Positions 31,298-37,804 of a stretch of 40,244 nucleotides of DNA are shown here, one piece after another (position 1 is the first letter of the stretch; each line of letters starts with the position of its first letter). A model generated the notes under the pieces. The model was not told where the DNA came from. It did no database searches and worked only from the letters and a program-made list of their open reading frames with translations. The DNA is from a virus, in IMG/VR virus record IMGVR_UViG_3300033145_001682, positions 1 through 40,244 of that record; one strand, 5' to 3'. A program made the position numbers and the translations under genes.

Positions 31298-31329
31298 GCA
31301 AAATTTTTTAAGCAGGCCCCATTCTCCCT

Positions 31330-31470
31330 ACAAACCACCCACGCGGCGCGTGGGGCTTCGGATCGGACAGAACCCTGCAATCGGCGACCATCAGGACTCA
31401 TCCCTTACGGCCACTACGTGCCGCTGCCGCCGATTAAACCGTCCTCTGCAGGACGGCTTCATCCGCTTAC
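31330..31470 (-). mobile_element. Orphan IS605/TnpB right-end or omegaRNA-like remnant
   Basis: Read leftward this stretch starts with GTAAGCGGATGAAGCCGTCC and a GTCC-TGCAGA-GGAC hairpin. A GC-rich body follows, ending in GAAGCCCCACGC-GCC-GCGTGGGTGG. That last hairpin matches the typical right end of IS605-type tnpB elements, which is also the 3' end of the omegaRNA. No TnpB coding sequence remains nearby. Recognition is from memory of the terminal motif, so it is tentative. Confidence 0.4.
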
Positions 31471-32058
31471 TATGTTACTACACTTTTTGCTAGAAAAAGT
31501 ACTGTCTTTTTTCAGAAGACCTCTGCTCAGTGCAAGGAAAGCAGTGTAAATAACAGCATCCCGCCATTTGTTCTTCACATGGCTCTCAGAGTAATGTAGT
31601 TTATTCGCTATCTTGCGCCAAACCGGCCTCCCGCGGTACCCCCTTCCATACATCCTCCTCAATTTAATGATTGGACCGTACTCGGTTTGTTCCACTTCAC
31701 GCACGAGGCAAATCCACTGTTCTTCTTCTGCTATCTCTTGCAAGAGCCTACACGCCTTGTTACCGGTTGGGTCAGATATATGTCCACGCTTGGGGACAAT
31801 ACGCACCAACTCAGTAGCATTGGCTTCAATTATCTCCTTACGCTTTCGCTCCAACTCCCGCTCCTTCTCTGGCGCATTAAGCAACCAAAATATTACTTGA
31901 CTGTAGTAAGGCTCCAGCACCTTACGCAGTTCATTCAATGCTGTTGCCACCCCCGCCGGAGTGTGGTAGTATTTTCTTAGCAAGAAATGTGCATAACAAG
32001 CCCCGGCAGGGGTTATTTTTTTATGCTTTTTGTGGCACATTTTCTTTGGAATGCGCAA
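31459..32058 (-). CDS. RinA/ArpU-like late transcription regulator
   Basis: 199 residues, although translation may begin later (several in-frame starts before VATALNELRKVLEP). The middle is helical and charged (KERELERKRKEIIEANATEL). A sigma/ArpU-like HTH lies at about residues 141-172 (GRPVWRKIANKLHYSESHVK, NKWRDAVIY). It sits immediately before the tRNA and terminase genes, where RinA/ArpU regulators control late transcription. Its last codons run into the IS605-like remnant, so the C-terminus may be altered. Confidence 0.65.
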   Translation of the reverse strand: MRIPKKMCHKKHKKITPAGACYAHFLLRKYYHTPAGVATALNELRKVLEPYYSQVIFWLLNAPEKERELERKRKEIIEANATELVRIVPKRGHISDPTGNKACRLLQEIAEEEQWICLVREVEQTEYGPIIKLRRMYGRGYRGRPVWRKIANKLHYSESHVKNKWRDAVIYTAFLALSRGLLKKDSTFSSKKCSNIVSG

Positions 32059-32175
32059 TAAAATTATATTTAATGACCTAAAACAAAATATTTTTTACCT
32101 CAGAAAAAGTATAAATCCTTCAAAATGTTAAAAAAATAATTTTAAAGTCTAACCTAACATTGGAGGTATTTACAA

Positions 32176-32487
32176 ATGAAATTAGATGAAATTATAGGAA
32201 GAACAACAGTGGTCGAAAACTGTATAAAAGATTTTCGTGAATGTCTTATTGATGTTTCAATAAATGGAAAGACAAGTACAAAATATTCCAAATTAGTTTC
32301 ATATTTAGGTGGCGTACAAATAGATACTGAAAATATGGAAATTCCTGACGATGTTTTTCCCTTTCTTGTAGAAGATGAAAATACCCATAACGTTCGTTCA
32401 ATTCCAACTTTAATAATACTTATCATCTTGAAATATTTAGTTACCCCTCTTAATAAAGATGAAAATCCTCCTACGAATATAGATTAA
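32176..32487 (+). CDS. AT-rich rightward hypothetical gene, probably truncated by a stop codon
   Basis: ATG after TTGGAGGTATTTACAA. 103 residues: DFRECLIDVSINGKTSTKYS, GVQIDTENMEIPDDVFPF, and a hydrophobic segment IPTLIILIILKYLV near the end. The TAA at 32485 is followed in the same frame by 19 plausible codons (PDVDPDNDNIGPADPFSYH) and a second TAA at 32545. A CAA-to-TAA type change may therefore have shortened the gene. It is far more AT-rich than its neighbours and on the opposite strand, which suggests horizontal transfer. Function unknown. Confidence 0.6.
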   Translation: MKLDEIIGRTTVVENCIKDFRECLIDVSINGKTSTKYSKLVSYLGGVQIDTENMEIPDDVFPFLVEDENTHNVRSIPTLIILIILKYLVTPLNKDENPPTNID

Positions 32488-32722
32488 CCAGACGTTGACC
32501 CAGACAATGATAATATTGGTCCAGCAGATCCGTTTTCATACCATTAAAGAATTATATATCTTATGAAAATGTAAGTGTTGCAATATTCTCAGTTGCATTC
32601 TGGTTCTCCAGAGTACAATTCTTTTAAACATAATCAATCATCTTAATTAACCTATGTGTCAGCTCCATTACATCACTACCTACGCTAATATCTTAATTTG
32701 CACATTCTAAACATTATCCGCA

Positions 32723-32851
32723 TTACTTACCTCGCCAGCCCCACCGCCTCCAAGCTTCTTGGAATTGTCTATCCATTGCCTTCATTTCTTTCCCAATCTG
32801 CTTTTGTTCTCTAATCACGCGAGCAAGCAATTTCGCCATCAGCTTGAACAT
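32723..32851 (-). CDS. Very small basic protein (42 aa)
   Basis: ATG at 32849-32851, TAA at 32723. A basic amphipathic helix (MAKLLARVIREQKQIGKEMK, RQFQEAWRRWGWRGK). The ribosome binding site is weak (AAGGGCGGTG, 14 bases upstream); the internal ATG four codons later is an alternative. Between 32548 and 32722 I see only AT-rich sequence with no gene. Confidence 0.45.
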   Translation of the reverse strand: MFKLMAKLLARVIREQKQIGKEMKAMDRQFQEAWRRWGWRGK

Positions 32852-32861
32852 CTTCACGACT

Positions 32862-33026
32862 TTACACCGCCCTTTCTTCTTCCAGCAAGCCCCCCAGCCC
32901 AGGCCTCGGGGGTTCCTCCATAATCTTCTTCCAGTGCCAGAACGGAATCGCCAGCGCCAGCCAGCGCCGGAGCCTCTCGGCCACGTCCGGCTGGCGCCAC
33001 TCGATGTACTCAGCTACGGTGATCAT
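32862..33026 (-). CDS. Small hypothetical protein (54 aa)
   Basis: ATG at 33024-33026, closely following the upstream stop. ITVAEYIEWRQPDVAERLRR begins the protein, then LALAIPFWHWKKIMEEPP and an acidic tail. It has Trp-rich helices and no recognised domain. It is coupled to the 196-residue gene. Confidence 0.55.
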   Translation of the reverse strand: MITVAEYIEWRQPDVAERLRRWLALAIPFWHWKKIMEEPPRPGLGGLLEEERAV

Positions 33027-33032
33027 CCAGCT

Positions 33033-33623
33033 TCATCCTTCTCCTTCGCCATCCTCTATGAGCTTGCCTACCCAGCCGCACACGACCTTTCCACCTTCCA
33101 GCAGGAGATGCTCGCTCCACTCAGCCTCGAAGCAAAAGCGCTTCCTCGGGCCGAGCTTCTCCGTCAGTCTCCTCATCATTTGCCTCATGTTGCACACAAG
33201 AGTCCTGCTATATTCTTTGTTCGGTCCGCTGCTCCTCCCACTCCTAAACACATACCCTTCAGCATCATCATTGCCGCAGGGAACTACTGCAATGACTTTC
33301 CCATTCCGACTGATGCGGACCACTGCTTTGAAGCGCGGTGCTTCCGAATCTCTGTAGCAAGGCGAGAGGAGTAAGGCCGGGACATTTATCCGCATGCAGT
33401 CGTCAGTGACAACAATCAGCGGCTTACCCCCCGGTCTCCTGCCGCCGTAAGGCTTCACTTCCTCGAACAGCGAGAGGTCGTAATACCTGCGCCCTGTGCC
33501 TTCGAGCTTTTCTGTCTCCTCTTGGACCCGCTGTTCCAGCCTGCTTTCATGTTCAACTTTGTAATTGTGTGTGACCACATCACCGGAAGTCGACTGGTCT
33601 AGCATAGACCTCAAAGACCGCAT
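33033..33623 (-). CDS. Hypothetical early protein, paralogue of the gene at 33843-34340
   Basis: 196 residues, ATG after CAGGAGGGCGAGAAA. It shares with the 165-residue neighbour the opening YDLSLFEEVKPYGGRRPGGK, a following I-x-V-P-(A/V) beta region, a KVIAVVP segment and a late FCFEAEWSEH motif. Cys residues occur at the centre. No family recognised. The common plan suggests a duplicated DNA-binding or regulatory fold specific to this phage group. Confidence 0.6.
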   Translation of the reverse strand: MRSLRSMLDQSTSGDVVTHNYKVEHESRLEQRVQEETEKLEGTGRRYYDLSLFEEVKPYGGRRPGGKPLIVVTDDCMRINVPALLLSPCYRDSEAPRFKAVVRISRNGKVIAVVPCGNDDAEGYVFRSGRSSGPNKEYSRTLVCNMRQMMRRLTEKLGPRKRFCFEAEWSEHLLLEGGKVVCGWVGKLIEDGEGEG

Positions 33624-33817
33624 TTTCTCGCCCTCCTGTAAATCTTCACAAGACCTCCATCGGGATACTCAAACCGGTAACGCTCTACTTGACCAGAACT
33701 CCTAAAACGGAACACGGTCTCACAGTCCATACAGCGCCACCATTCGCAAACATCACCAAAGTAAGCCTTGTGCATCTTTTTTGACCCGCAATCAGGGCAA
33801 AGCTTGTCTTTCGGCAC
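33611..33817 (-). CDS. Zinc-ribbon protein (68 aa)
   Basis: GTG start after AAAAAGGTGGGATAGC. Two CxxC pairs are seen, CPDC at 7-10 and CMDC at 29-32, in a classical zinc ribbon. A beta hairpin (VERYRFEYPDGGLVKIYRR) and a basic tail follow. It lies between the two paralogous genes and overlaps the start of the second by 13 bp. Likely nucleic-acid binding. Confidence 0.7.
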   Translation of the reverse strand: MPKDKLCPDCGSKKMHKAYFGDVCEWWRCMDCETVFRFRSSGQVERYRFEYPDGGLVKIYRRARKCGL

Positions 33818-33842
33818 GCTATCCCACCTTTTTAACAGGTCT

Positions 33843-34340
33843 TCAAACCTTAATCCTCCACTTTTTGAGCGGGTGCTCTTTCTCTTTTTCCGGCCTGATC
33901 AGTCTACACTCCAGCCATTTGTTCTCTTCGTCCCACTTGACTTCAAACCTAGCAGGCAGTTCAATACCTGCTGCTTGCAGGTCATCTGCTAAAGGCTTAC
34001 AGTGCACTCGTTTACTTTTGTCTTTGCCGTTCTTTTTCGCTGGTGGTAGCACCGGAAACCCGTCTTCTTCCTCCTTCACCACCAGGATGGTGCCTGCCTT
34101 GTTGAGATACAGCCCCACTCTCTGACCTTCCTCCAGATACTTGCTGGCTTCCGCTGAAAACCGAAGCAAACCAACAGGGGCCACGGACAACCAACTCCCT
34201 CCCCTGCGACCCCGCATGTCCTGGACTTTATACCGCTTGAACAAGCTCAAGTCCAGCTTGCGTCTTTCGTTCGTGACCACCTGCTCGGGTTCGCCGAGCT
34301 TGACTTCCTCGGTTTGGGCAACCAGCTTTCCTCTCTTCAA
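33843..34340 (-). CDS. Hypothetical early protein, paralogue of the gene at 33033-33623
   Basis: 165 residues, TTG start nine bases after GGAGG. The matching segments are KLDLSLFKRYKVQDMRGRRG, LNKAGTILVVKEEEDGFPVL and ARFEVKWDEENKWLECRL. It has no cysteines and ends in a basic tail. Same operon and same orientation as its paralogue, with the zinc-ribbon gene between them. Confidence 0.6.
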   Translation of the reverse strand: MKRGKLVAQTEEVKLGEPEQVVTNERRKLDLSLFKRYKVQDMRGRRGGSWLSVAPVGLLRFSAEASKYLEEGQRVGLYLNKAGTILVVKEEEDGFPVLPPAKKNGKDKSKRVHCKPLADDLQAAGIELPARFEVKWDEENKWLECRLIRPEKEKEHPLKKWRIKV

Positions 34341-34341
34341 C

Positions 34342-34638
34342 TCACACCGCCTCCTGGATTACGAACCCTTTTCCATCTTCCCAGACCCAGACCTCATAGC
34401 TGATACTGGCAAACCTGGGCAGTTGTTGAAGCCTCTCCTTTGCCGCCTCGTACTCCGCCTTCCAAATGCCGCCCTCCTGCACTCTCTTCACCTGTATGAA
34501 CCGGACCCCGGTGGGCCCCACGGCAATCACATCCGCGAAGCCGTGAGACCCCGCAGTCCGCAGGACTTCATAACCAGCCTTCTCCAGTATCTTTGCTACG
34601 TCATACTCTTTACTCCGACCGCGCTTGTAGTTGCTCAC
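34342..34638 (-). CDS. Hjc-like Holliday-junction resolvase / PD-(D/E)XK nuclease
   Basis: 98 residues from a GTG at 34636-34638, overlapping the upstream TGA. It has the Hjc pattern: YKRGRSKEYDVAKILEKAGY with Glu11, VLRTAGSHGFADVIAV with Asp36, then FIQVKRV with Lys51. The usual catalytic Glu before x-Lys is Gln49, seen in some nucleases of this fold. A short ARERLQQL-like helix and an EVWVWED strand complete the domain. It probably resolves recombination or replication junctions before packaging. Confidence 0.8.
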   Translation of the reverse strand: MSNYKRGRSKEYDVAKILEKAGYEVLRTAGSHGFADVIAVGPTGVRFIQVKRVQEGGIWKAEYEAAKERLQQLPRFASISYEVWVWEDGKGFVIQEAV

Positions 34639-34802
34639 CCAACAACCACCTTCTTCCCGTACCTTCTGCCGGGCCACACAACCAACAGCCGACCGGTTCG
34701 ATAGTCCAGGTACACCAGCCGACCGCACTCCGTGCAGAGGTGGGCCGTCTTTCCGCGCCACCTTACCTTCACTGTCTGCCGGAAGCACCTTGCACACAGC
34801 AC
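34635..34802 (-). CDS. Small zinc-ribbon protein (55 aa)
   Basis: GTG at 34800-34802 with GGAGGCGGGAAGACA upstream, TGA at 34635 overlapping the nuclease start (GTGA). It has two Cys pairs (CARC 3-6, CTEC 23-26) and beta segments VKVRWRGKTAHL and RLVYLDYRTGRLLVVW. It shares DNA with the 35-residue frame at 34769-34876. Probably a nucleic-acid-binding partner of the nuclease. Confidence 0.65.
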   Translation of the reverse strand: MLCARCFRQTVKVRWRGKTAHLCTECGRLVYLDYRTGRLLVVWPGRRYGKKVVVG

Positions 34803-34876
34803 TGTCTTCCCGCCTCCATACCTTCCTTCTCGTAGGCGTTTATGTTGCGAAAGTAGCCTGAGTAAACCAGTTTCAT
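34769..34876 (-). CDS. Short ORF overlapping the zinc-ribbon gene (35 aa)
   Basis: ATG at 34874-34876 with a strong GGGGGTGACAGC ribosome binding site and an ATGA overlap with the upstream gene. MKLVYSGYFRNINAYEKEG begins the product, which runs into a low-quality tail after leaving the zinc-ribbon frame. Either it is a tiny coupling peptide, or the two frames were once one gene split by a shift near 34815. Confidence 0.4.
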   Translation of the reverse strand: MKLVYSGYFRNINAYEKEGMEAGRQCCVQGASGRQ

Positions 34877-35076
34877 GCTGTCACCCCCGGTGGGATACCT
34901 ACCGCCACCACTATCCCGGGGAACTCATCTCGGTTGTGGGGAAACCACACCACAACCCGCTCCCGCAGTTTCCGGATTTCCTCCCGCTCCCTGACTCGGC
35001 GTCTCCTCTCCTCCCGGGCCGTGCGGCCCGGGCGTTTATGCTGTGCCGAAATACTCTCGCCTCCCGATTTATCCAC
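34873..35076 (-). CDS. Small basic protein (67 aa)
   Basis: The GTG at 35074-35076 overlaps the DnaC-like gene stop. A very basic helical N-terminus (AREERRRRVREREEIRKLRE) is followed by a beta hairpin (VVVWFPHNRDEFPGIVVAVG). It is probably DNA- or RNA-binding. The start is uncertain, and codons around REREEIRK could also initiate. Confidence 0.5.
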   Translation of the reverse strand: MDKSGGESISAQHKRPGRTAREERRRRVREREEIRKLRERVVVWFPHNRDEFPGIVVAVGIPPGVTA

Positions 35077-35854
35077 TCTTTCTCAAATCTGGTCCTTTGA
35101 GACCGACGAAGATGCAAAACTCAGCAATCCTGGACGCCAGCGCAACGCCAACCTCTTCCTCGTAGCGCTTCTCCAGCTCAGTCAGTGTAAAGTTTGTTGT
35201 CACTACAAACGGCCGGAGTTCACTGTATCTAGTGTCTATGACCTCAAACAGGACCTGCTGAACCCAAGGTGAAACCTTTTCTTTCCCCAGGTCATCTACC
35301 ACCAGCAGAGGAACCGTGCAGAGGTCGTTTATCACCTGTTGCTCATCTACACAGTCTTCGCCATAGGTCTGCTTAATGCGCCCCAGCAACTTCACAACGC
35401 TGCCAAAAATACACGGTATCCCTGCGCGCATCAGCACATGCATGAGAGAAGCAGCCAATCCTGTCTTGCCCGTTCCCACAGAACCGGTGATAAACAAGCC
35501 CTTGTTGTGCCCCCGCTTCGCAATGAACTCTTCTGCGTATTTCCGCACAACCTGCAACGCTTTATCATCAACCAACCCTTGCGCTGTTTCAAAGCTCATC
35601 TTGTGATAGCGGGCAGGCAGGCCAGAATTTTTCAAAAGGGTTTGATATCTCTGCTCCTGCTCCAACTTGCGCTGTCGTTCTTCTTGGATTTTCTGGCGTC
35701 TAGCTTCTTCCTCACGAGCCTTGACAGCCTCAGCACACATACAGGGCTGGGGCCGAATCCATGTAGTGAAACCTAACTCGGGAATCTCCCGCTTCTCCCA
35801 GCGATATTCCGTCCCGCAGTAAGGGCACACCACCGGTTCAGGCTCAGGTTTCAT
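35069..35854 (-). CDS. DnaC/IstB-like helicase loader
   Basis: 261 residues from the ATG at 35852-35854, overlapping the initiator gene by 11 bp; an upstream in-frame start is less likely. The N-terminus has a zinc module (Cys10/Cys13 in CPYC, Cys38/Cys40 in CMC), then a Glu/Arg-rich coiled coil. The AAA+ domain has Walker A GSVGTGKT (124-131), Walker B LLVVDDLG (183-190), sensor-like VVTTN (217-221) and ASRIAEFC at the end. It would load the host replicative helicase at the phage origin. It pairs with the DnaD-like initiator encoded just before it. Confidence 0.88.
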   Translation of the reverse strand: MKPEPEPVVCPYCGTEYRWEKREIPELGFTTWIRPQPCMCAEAVKAREEEARRQKIQEERQRKLEQEQRYQTLLKNSGLPARYHKMSFETAQGLVDDKALQVVRKYAEEFIAKRGHNKGLFITGSVGTGKTGLAASLMHVLMRAGIPCIFGSVVKLLGRIKQTYGEDCVDEQQVINDLCTVPLLVVDDLGKEKVSPWVQQVLFEVIDTRYSELRPFVVTTNFTLTELEKRYEEEVGVALASRIAEFCIFVGLKGPDLRKSG

Positions 35855-36785
35855 AGAGCCGGCGCTCCCATTCTTCCATGCGGTCTTCAATACTTCGCCC
35901 GCTTGGCGGGTTTCTGCCACCACCGTTTACCTCCTTCGCTGGCATGTTAAGCCACTTGTCCACTTGTGAATCATTCCGGAAGATGAACTCAGGGGTGGCG
36001 TAGACCTGGCCTTTGTCGTTTTCGCCGCAGTGGAAGGGGCTGGCCCGAATGTTGCGGATGGCAGTCTTCAGTTCCTCGACGGTGTAAGTCTTCAAGCGGG
36101 CTTGGATCTTTTTGCGGCGTTCTTTTGTTAACTTCAAAGGCCTGGCCCATATATCACCGAAAAGCTCGTTGTAATAGTCCATGACCTCTTGAGCAGCCTC
36201 TCGAGCCGGAGGTTGGCACGCGCCGTCCAACGGCTCGTTGGACAAGGTGTCGTTAGACACCTTATCTTTTTTATTTTTCTTAGGGGAAAGTGAAGGAGAA
36301 GGAGAAGGAGAAGGAGAAGGAGAAGGAAAGGCGGGGTTTTCTTGTGATTCTGCAGAAAAATTTTGTTCTTCTGTGGTTTCAAATTTTTTCTGTGTTTTCG
36401 CAGAAAAATTTTGTTCCTCTGCAGTAATGTCTTCCTGGCCCTTTTGTGAACCACTCTTAGTTCTTTTTGTTTGAGGTATGTATGTTTGGTAACGGTAGAA
36501 GCTCTCAGGAAATGTTATCCTATTGTTTTCTCTGTCCCAGTTGATAAGCCCTAGTTTGTGCATACCTTCGAGTGCATGAATGATGTCCTCTACTGACTTA
36601 TCTCTGCGTCCAGGAACGACTTGGTAAAGCAATTGTTCCGGATCTCCCGTCAGTGAAGCACTGTCATCAGCATGCGGGATCATCCAGGTATAAAGAAGCG
36701 CCGCAAAATCTCCATATTCCAGCGCCAGCTTGTTTACCCTAGTGTCAAGCGAGATATCTGTGCTGATGAAACGCTTCCTGCCCAC
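35844..36785 (-). CDS. DnaD-like replication initiator (phage replisome organizer)
   Basis: 313 residues, GTG after GAGGAGAAGG. The N-terminal 120 residues form a winged-helix replisome-organizer domain (RFISTDISLDTRVNKLALEY, LLYTWMIPHADD, LGLINWDRENNRITF). A low-complexity linker follows: two EEQNFSA repeats and a run of Ser-Pro repeats coded by a GGAGAA hexamer array. The C-terminal helices (RERRKKIQARLKTYT-like, FIFRNDSQVDKWLN) resemble DnaD/DnaB loaders. It probably binds the origin, which may lie within its own gene. Confidence 0.8.
   Translation of the reverse strand: MGRKRFISTDISLDTRVNKLALEYGDFAALLYTWMIPHADDSASLTGDPEQLLYQVVPGRRDKSVEDIIHALEGMHKLGLINWDRENNRITFPESFYRYQTYIPQTKRTKSGSQKGQEDITAEEQNFSAKTQKKFETTEEQNFSAESQENPAFPSPSPSPSPSPSLSPKKNKKDKVSNDTLSNEPLDGACQPPAREAAQEVMDYYNELFGDIWARPLKLTKERRKKIQARLKTYTVEELKTAIRNIRASPFHCGENDKGQVYATPEFIFRNDSQVDKWLNMPAKEVNGGGRNPPSGRSIEDRMEEWERRLYET
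36293..36330. repeat. GGAGAA hexanucleotide microsatellite in the initiator gene
   Basis: About six tandem units of a GAAGGA-type hexamer. They encode the Ser-Pro run of the initiator linker. The array length is expected to vary by slippage in whole codons. Confidence 0.85.
36352..36421. other. Candidate replication origin with iteron-like direct repeats
   Basis: Two 22-bp direct repeats beginning GCAGAAAAATTTTGTTC (36352-36373 and 36400-36421, one mismatch, 48 bp apart) surround an AT-rich stretch. They lie inside the replication initiator gene, the same plan as the lambda O gene origin. They could instead be simple coding duplications (EEQNFSA). Confidence 0.45.
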
Positions 36786-36821
36786 TTTTCCTTCTCCTCT
36801 CCTAAGCTTTTTAATTTCCAG

Positions 36822-37121
36822 TTAAACCCTCAAATTAAGGTCCACATCAACAGCCAGAGGAACACCTGTTTCCGGCCTGTTTCTTCCTTTATCGCAAATA
36901 CACCGGTAGCCGAATTGATATGGAAAATTGTTTATCTGCTTCTCTATCACAACCCACCCTGAGTCGTGGCAGAAAGGGCAGTCCCAATCTCTTTTTTCCT
37001 TTCTAACAACAATGAGATTGTTGCACCTCGGGCAGTGCCTCGACCGCTGACCGTTTGGGAATATTACCTCACACCCACAATGGGCACATTTTACGACTTC
37101 TTTATTGCTCACTTGTTGCAC
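36822..37121 (-). CDS. Multi-zinc-finger protein (99 aa)
   Basis: GTG after GGGAGAATA. It has four Cys pairs (CAHC, CPRC, CPFC, CIC) in two zinc ribbons separated by a basic linker (IVVRKEKRDWD). It overlaps the end of the next upstream gene by 20 bp. Expected nucleic-acid binding, possibly regulating replication or transcription. Confidence 0.7.
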   Translation of the reverse strand: MQQVSNKEVVKCAHCGCEVIFPNGQRSRHCPRCNNLIVVRKEKRDWDCPFCHDSGWVVIEKQINNFPYQFGYRCICDKGRNRPETGVPLAVDVDLNLRV

Positions 37122-37323
37122 TATTCTCCCTTCTAATCTGCACTTTTGCCTTCTTCAACCTCTTCAGAGCCGCTTCCAGCCGCTGTTCTGCTGCCTTCAT
37201 TTCATATATGGCTGCATCGATTTCCTCCAGCACCTTCGCCTCATTGAACCTCTGCTCGGCAGCATAATACTGCTCTAATGCTTCTTGCAGATCAGGGTCG
37301 AGCAATGAAACATTCACCCGCAT
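37102..37323 (-). CDS. Coiled-coil hypothetical protein (73 aa)
   Basis: ATG after GGAGGCGAGGCG. Almost entirely coiled coil (LQEALEQYYAAEQRFNEAKV, AAIYEMKAAEQRLEAALKRL). Overlaps on both sides (10 and 20 bp) show it belongs to the operon. It may be an oligomerisation or assembly partner. Confidence 0.65.
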   Translation of the reverse strand: MRVNVSLLDPDLQEALEQYYAAEQRFNEAKVLEEIDAAIYEMKAAEQRLEAALKRLKKAKVQIRRENSATSEQ

Positions 37324-37562
37324 CGCCTCGCCTCCTCAGCGCGCTTCTTCATTAAGTTGAGCAGACACGTTCGGTGCCCCCAGACACCACCAACCGGCTT
37401 TTCTCCAATGAAGTTACCTATTGAAATCAGGTAAGATGTAGGCCTGTAAACTGTCAGGCTGTAGACCTCATCGCAGCGACCTCCGCACACCTCGCAGTTT
37501 CCATATCTTGCGCTGCTGCCGCCGGTGCGTCTGAGGTCAAACCCTATCGCTAAAGGCAACAT
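37314..37562 (-). CDS. Cysteine-containing hypothetical protein (82 aa)
   Basis: ATG overlapping the previous stop (TAATG). A CEVCGGRC motif near residue 23 and a later HRTC suggest one zinc site. A central beta segment (YSLTVYRPTSYLISIGNF) follows. No family recognised. Confidence 0.6.
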   Translation of the reverse strand: MLPLAIGFDLRRTGGSSARYGNCEVCGGRCDEVYSLTVYRPTSYLISIGNFIGEKPVGGVWGHRTCLLNLMKKRAEEARRCG

Positions 37563-37750
37563 TAGATCTCACTCTCCACTATCTCTGAATCGCTGTCTGG
37601 CACCGCCACTTTTATGGTTCGAACAACAAGCCACACGCCAACTTTTGTATTGCAATTGTAACAGGTGAAGGTGGCATATCCGCCTTCACCATTGTAGGGC
37701 CCAAAAATTTCTTCTCCACACTTAGGGCAATATAACTCTTTAACAATCAT
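37562..37750 (-). CDS. Zinc-ribbon protein (62 aa)
   Basis: ATG after GGGGCGAGATAC. CPKC at 8-11 and CYNC at 30-33 form a zinc ribbon (ATFTCYNCNTKVGVWLVVRT), with an acidic tail. One of several small zinc proteins of the early region. Confidence 0.7.
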   Translation of the reverse strand: MIVKELYCPKCGEEIFGPYNGEGGYATFTCYNCNTKVGVWLVVRTIKVAVPDSDSEIVESEI

Positions 37751-37804
37751 GTATCTCGCCCCGTTTTTGTTGTTGTTAAAACCAAAACACGGCCAGCCAG
37801 GGCC

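Noticed and set aside
31217-31549. 110-codon rightward ORF across the tRNA-Trp region
   Set aside because: It begins as the antisense translation of the tRNA (REVGLEPTHQPG), a common false protein.
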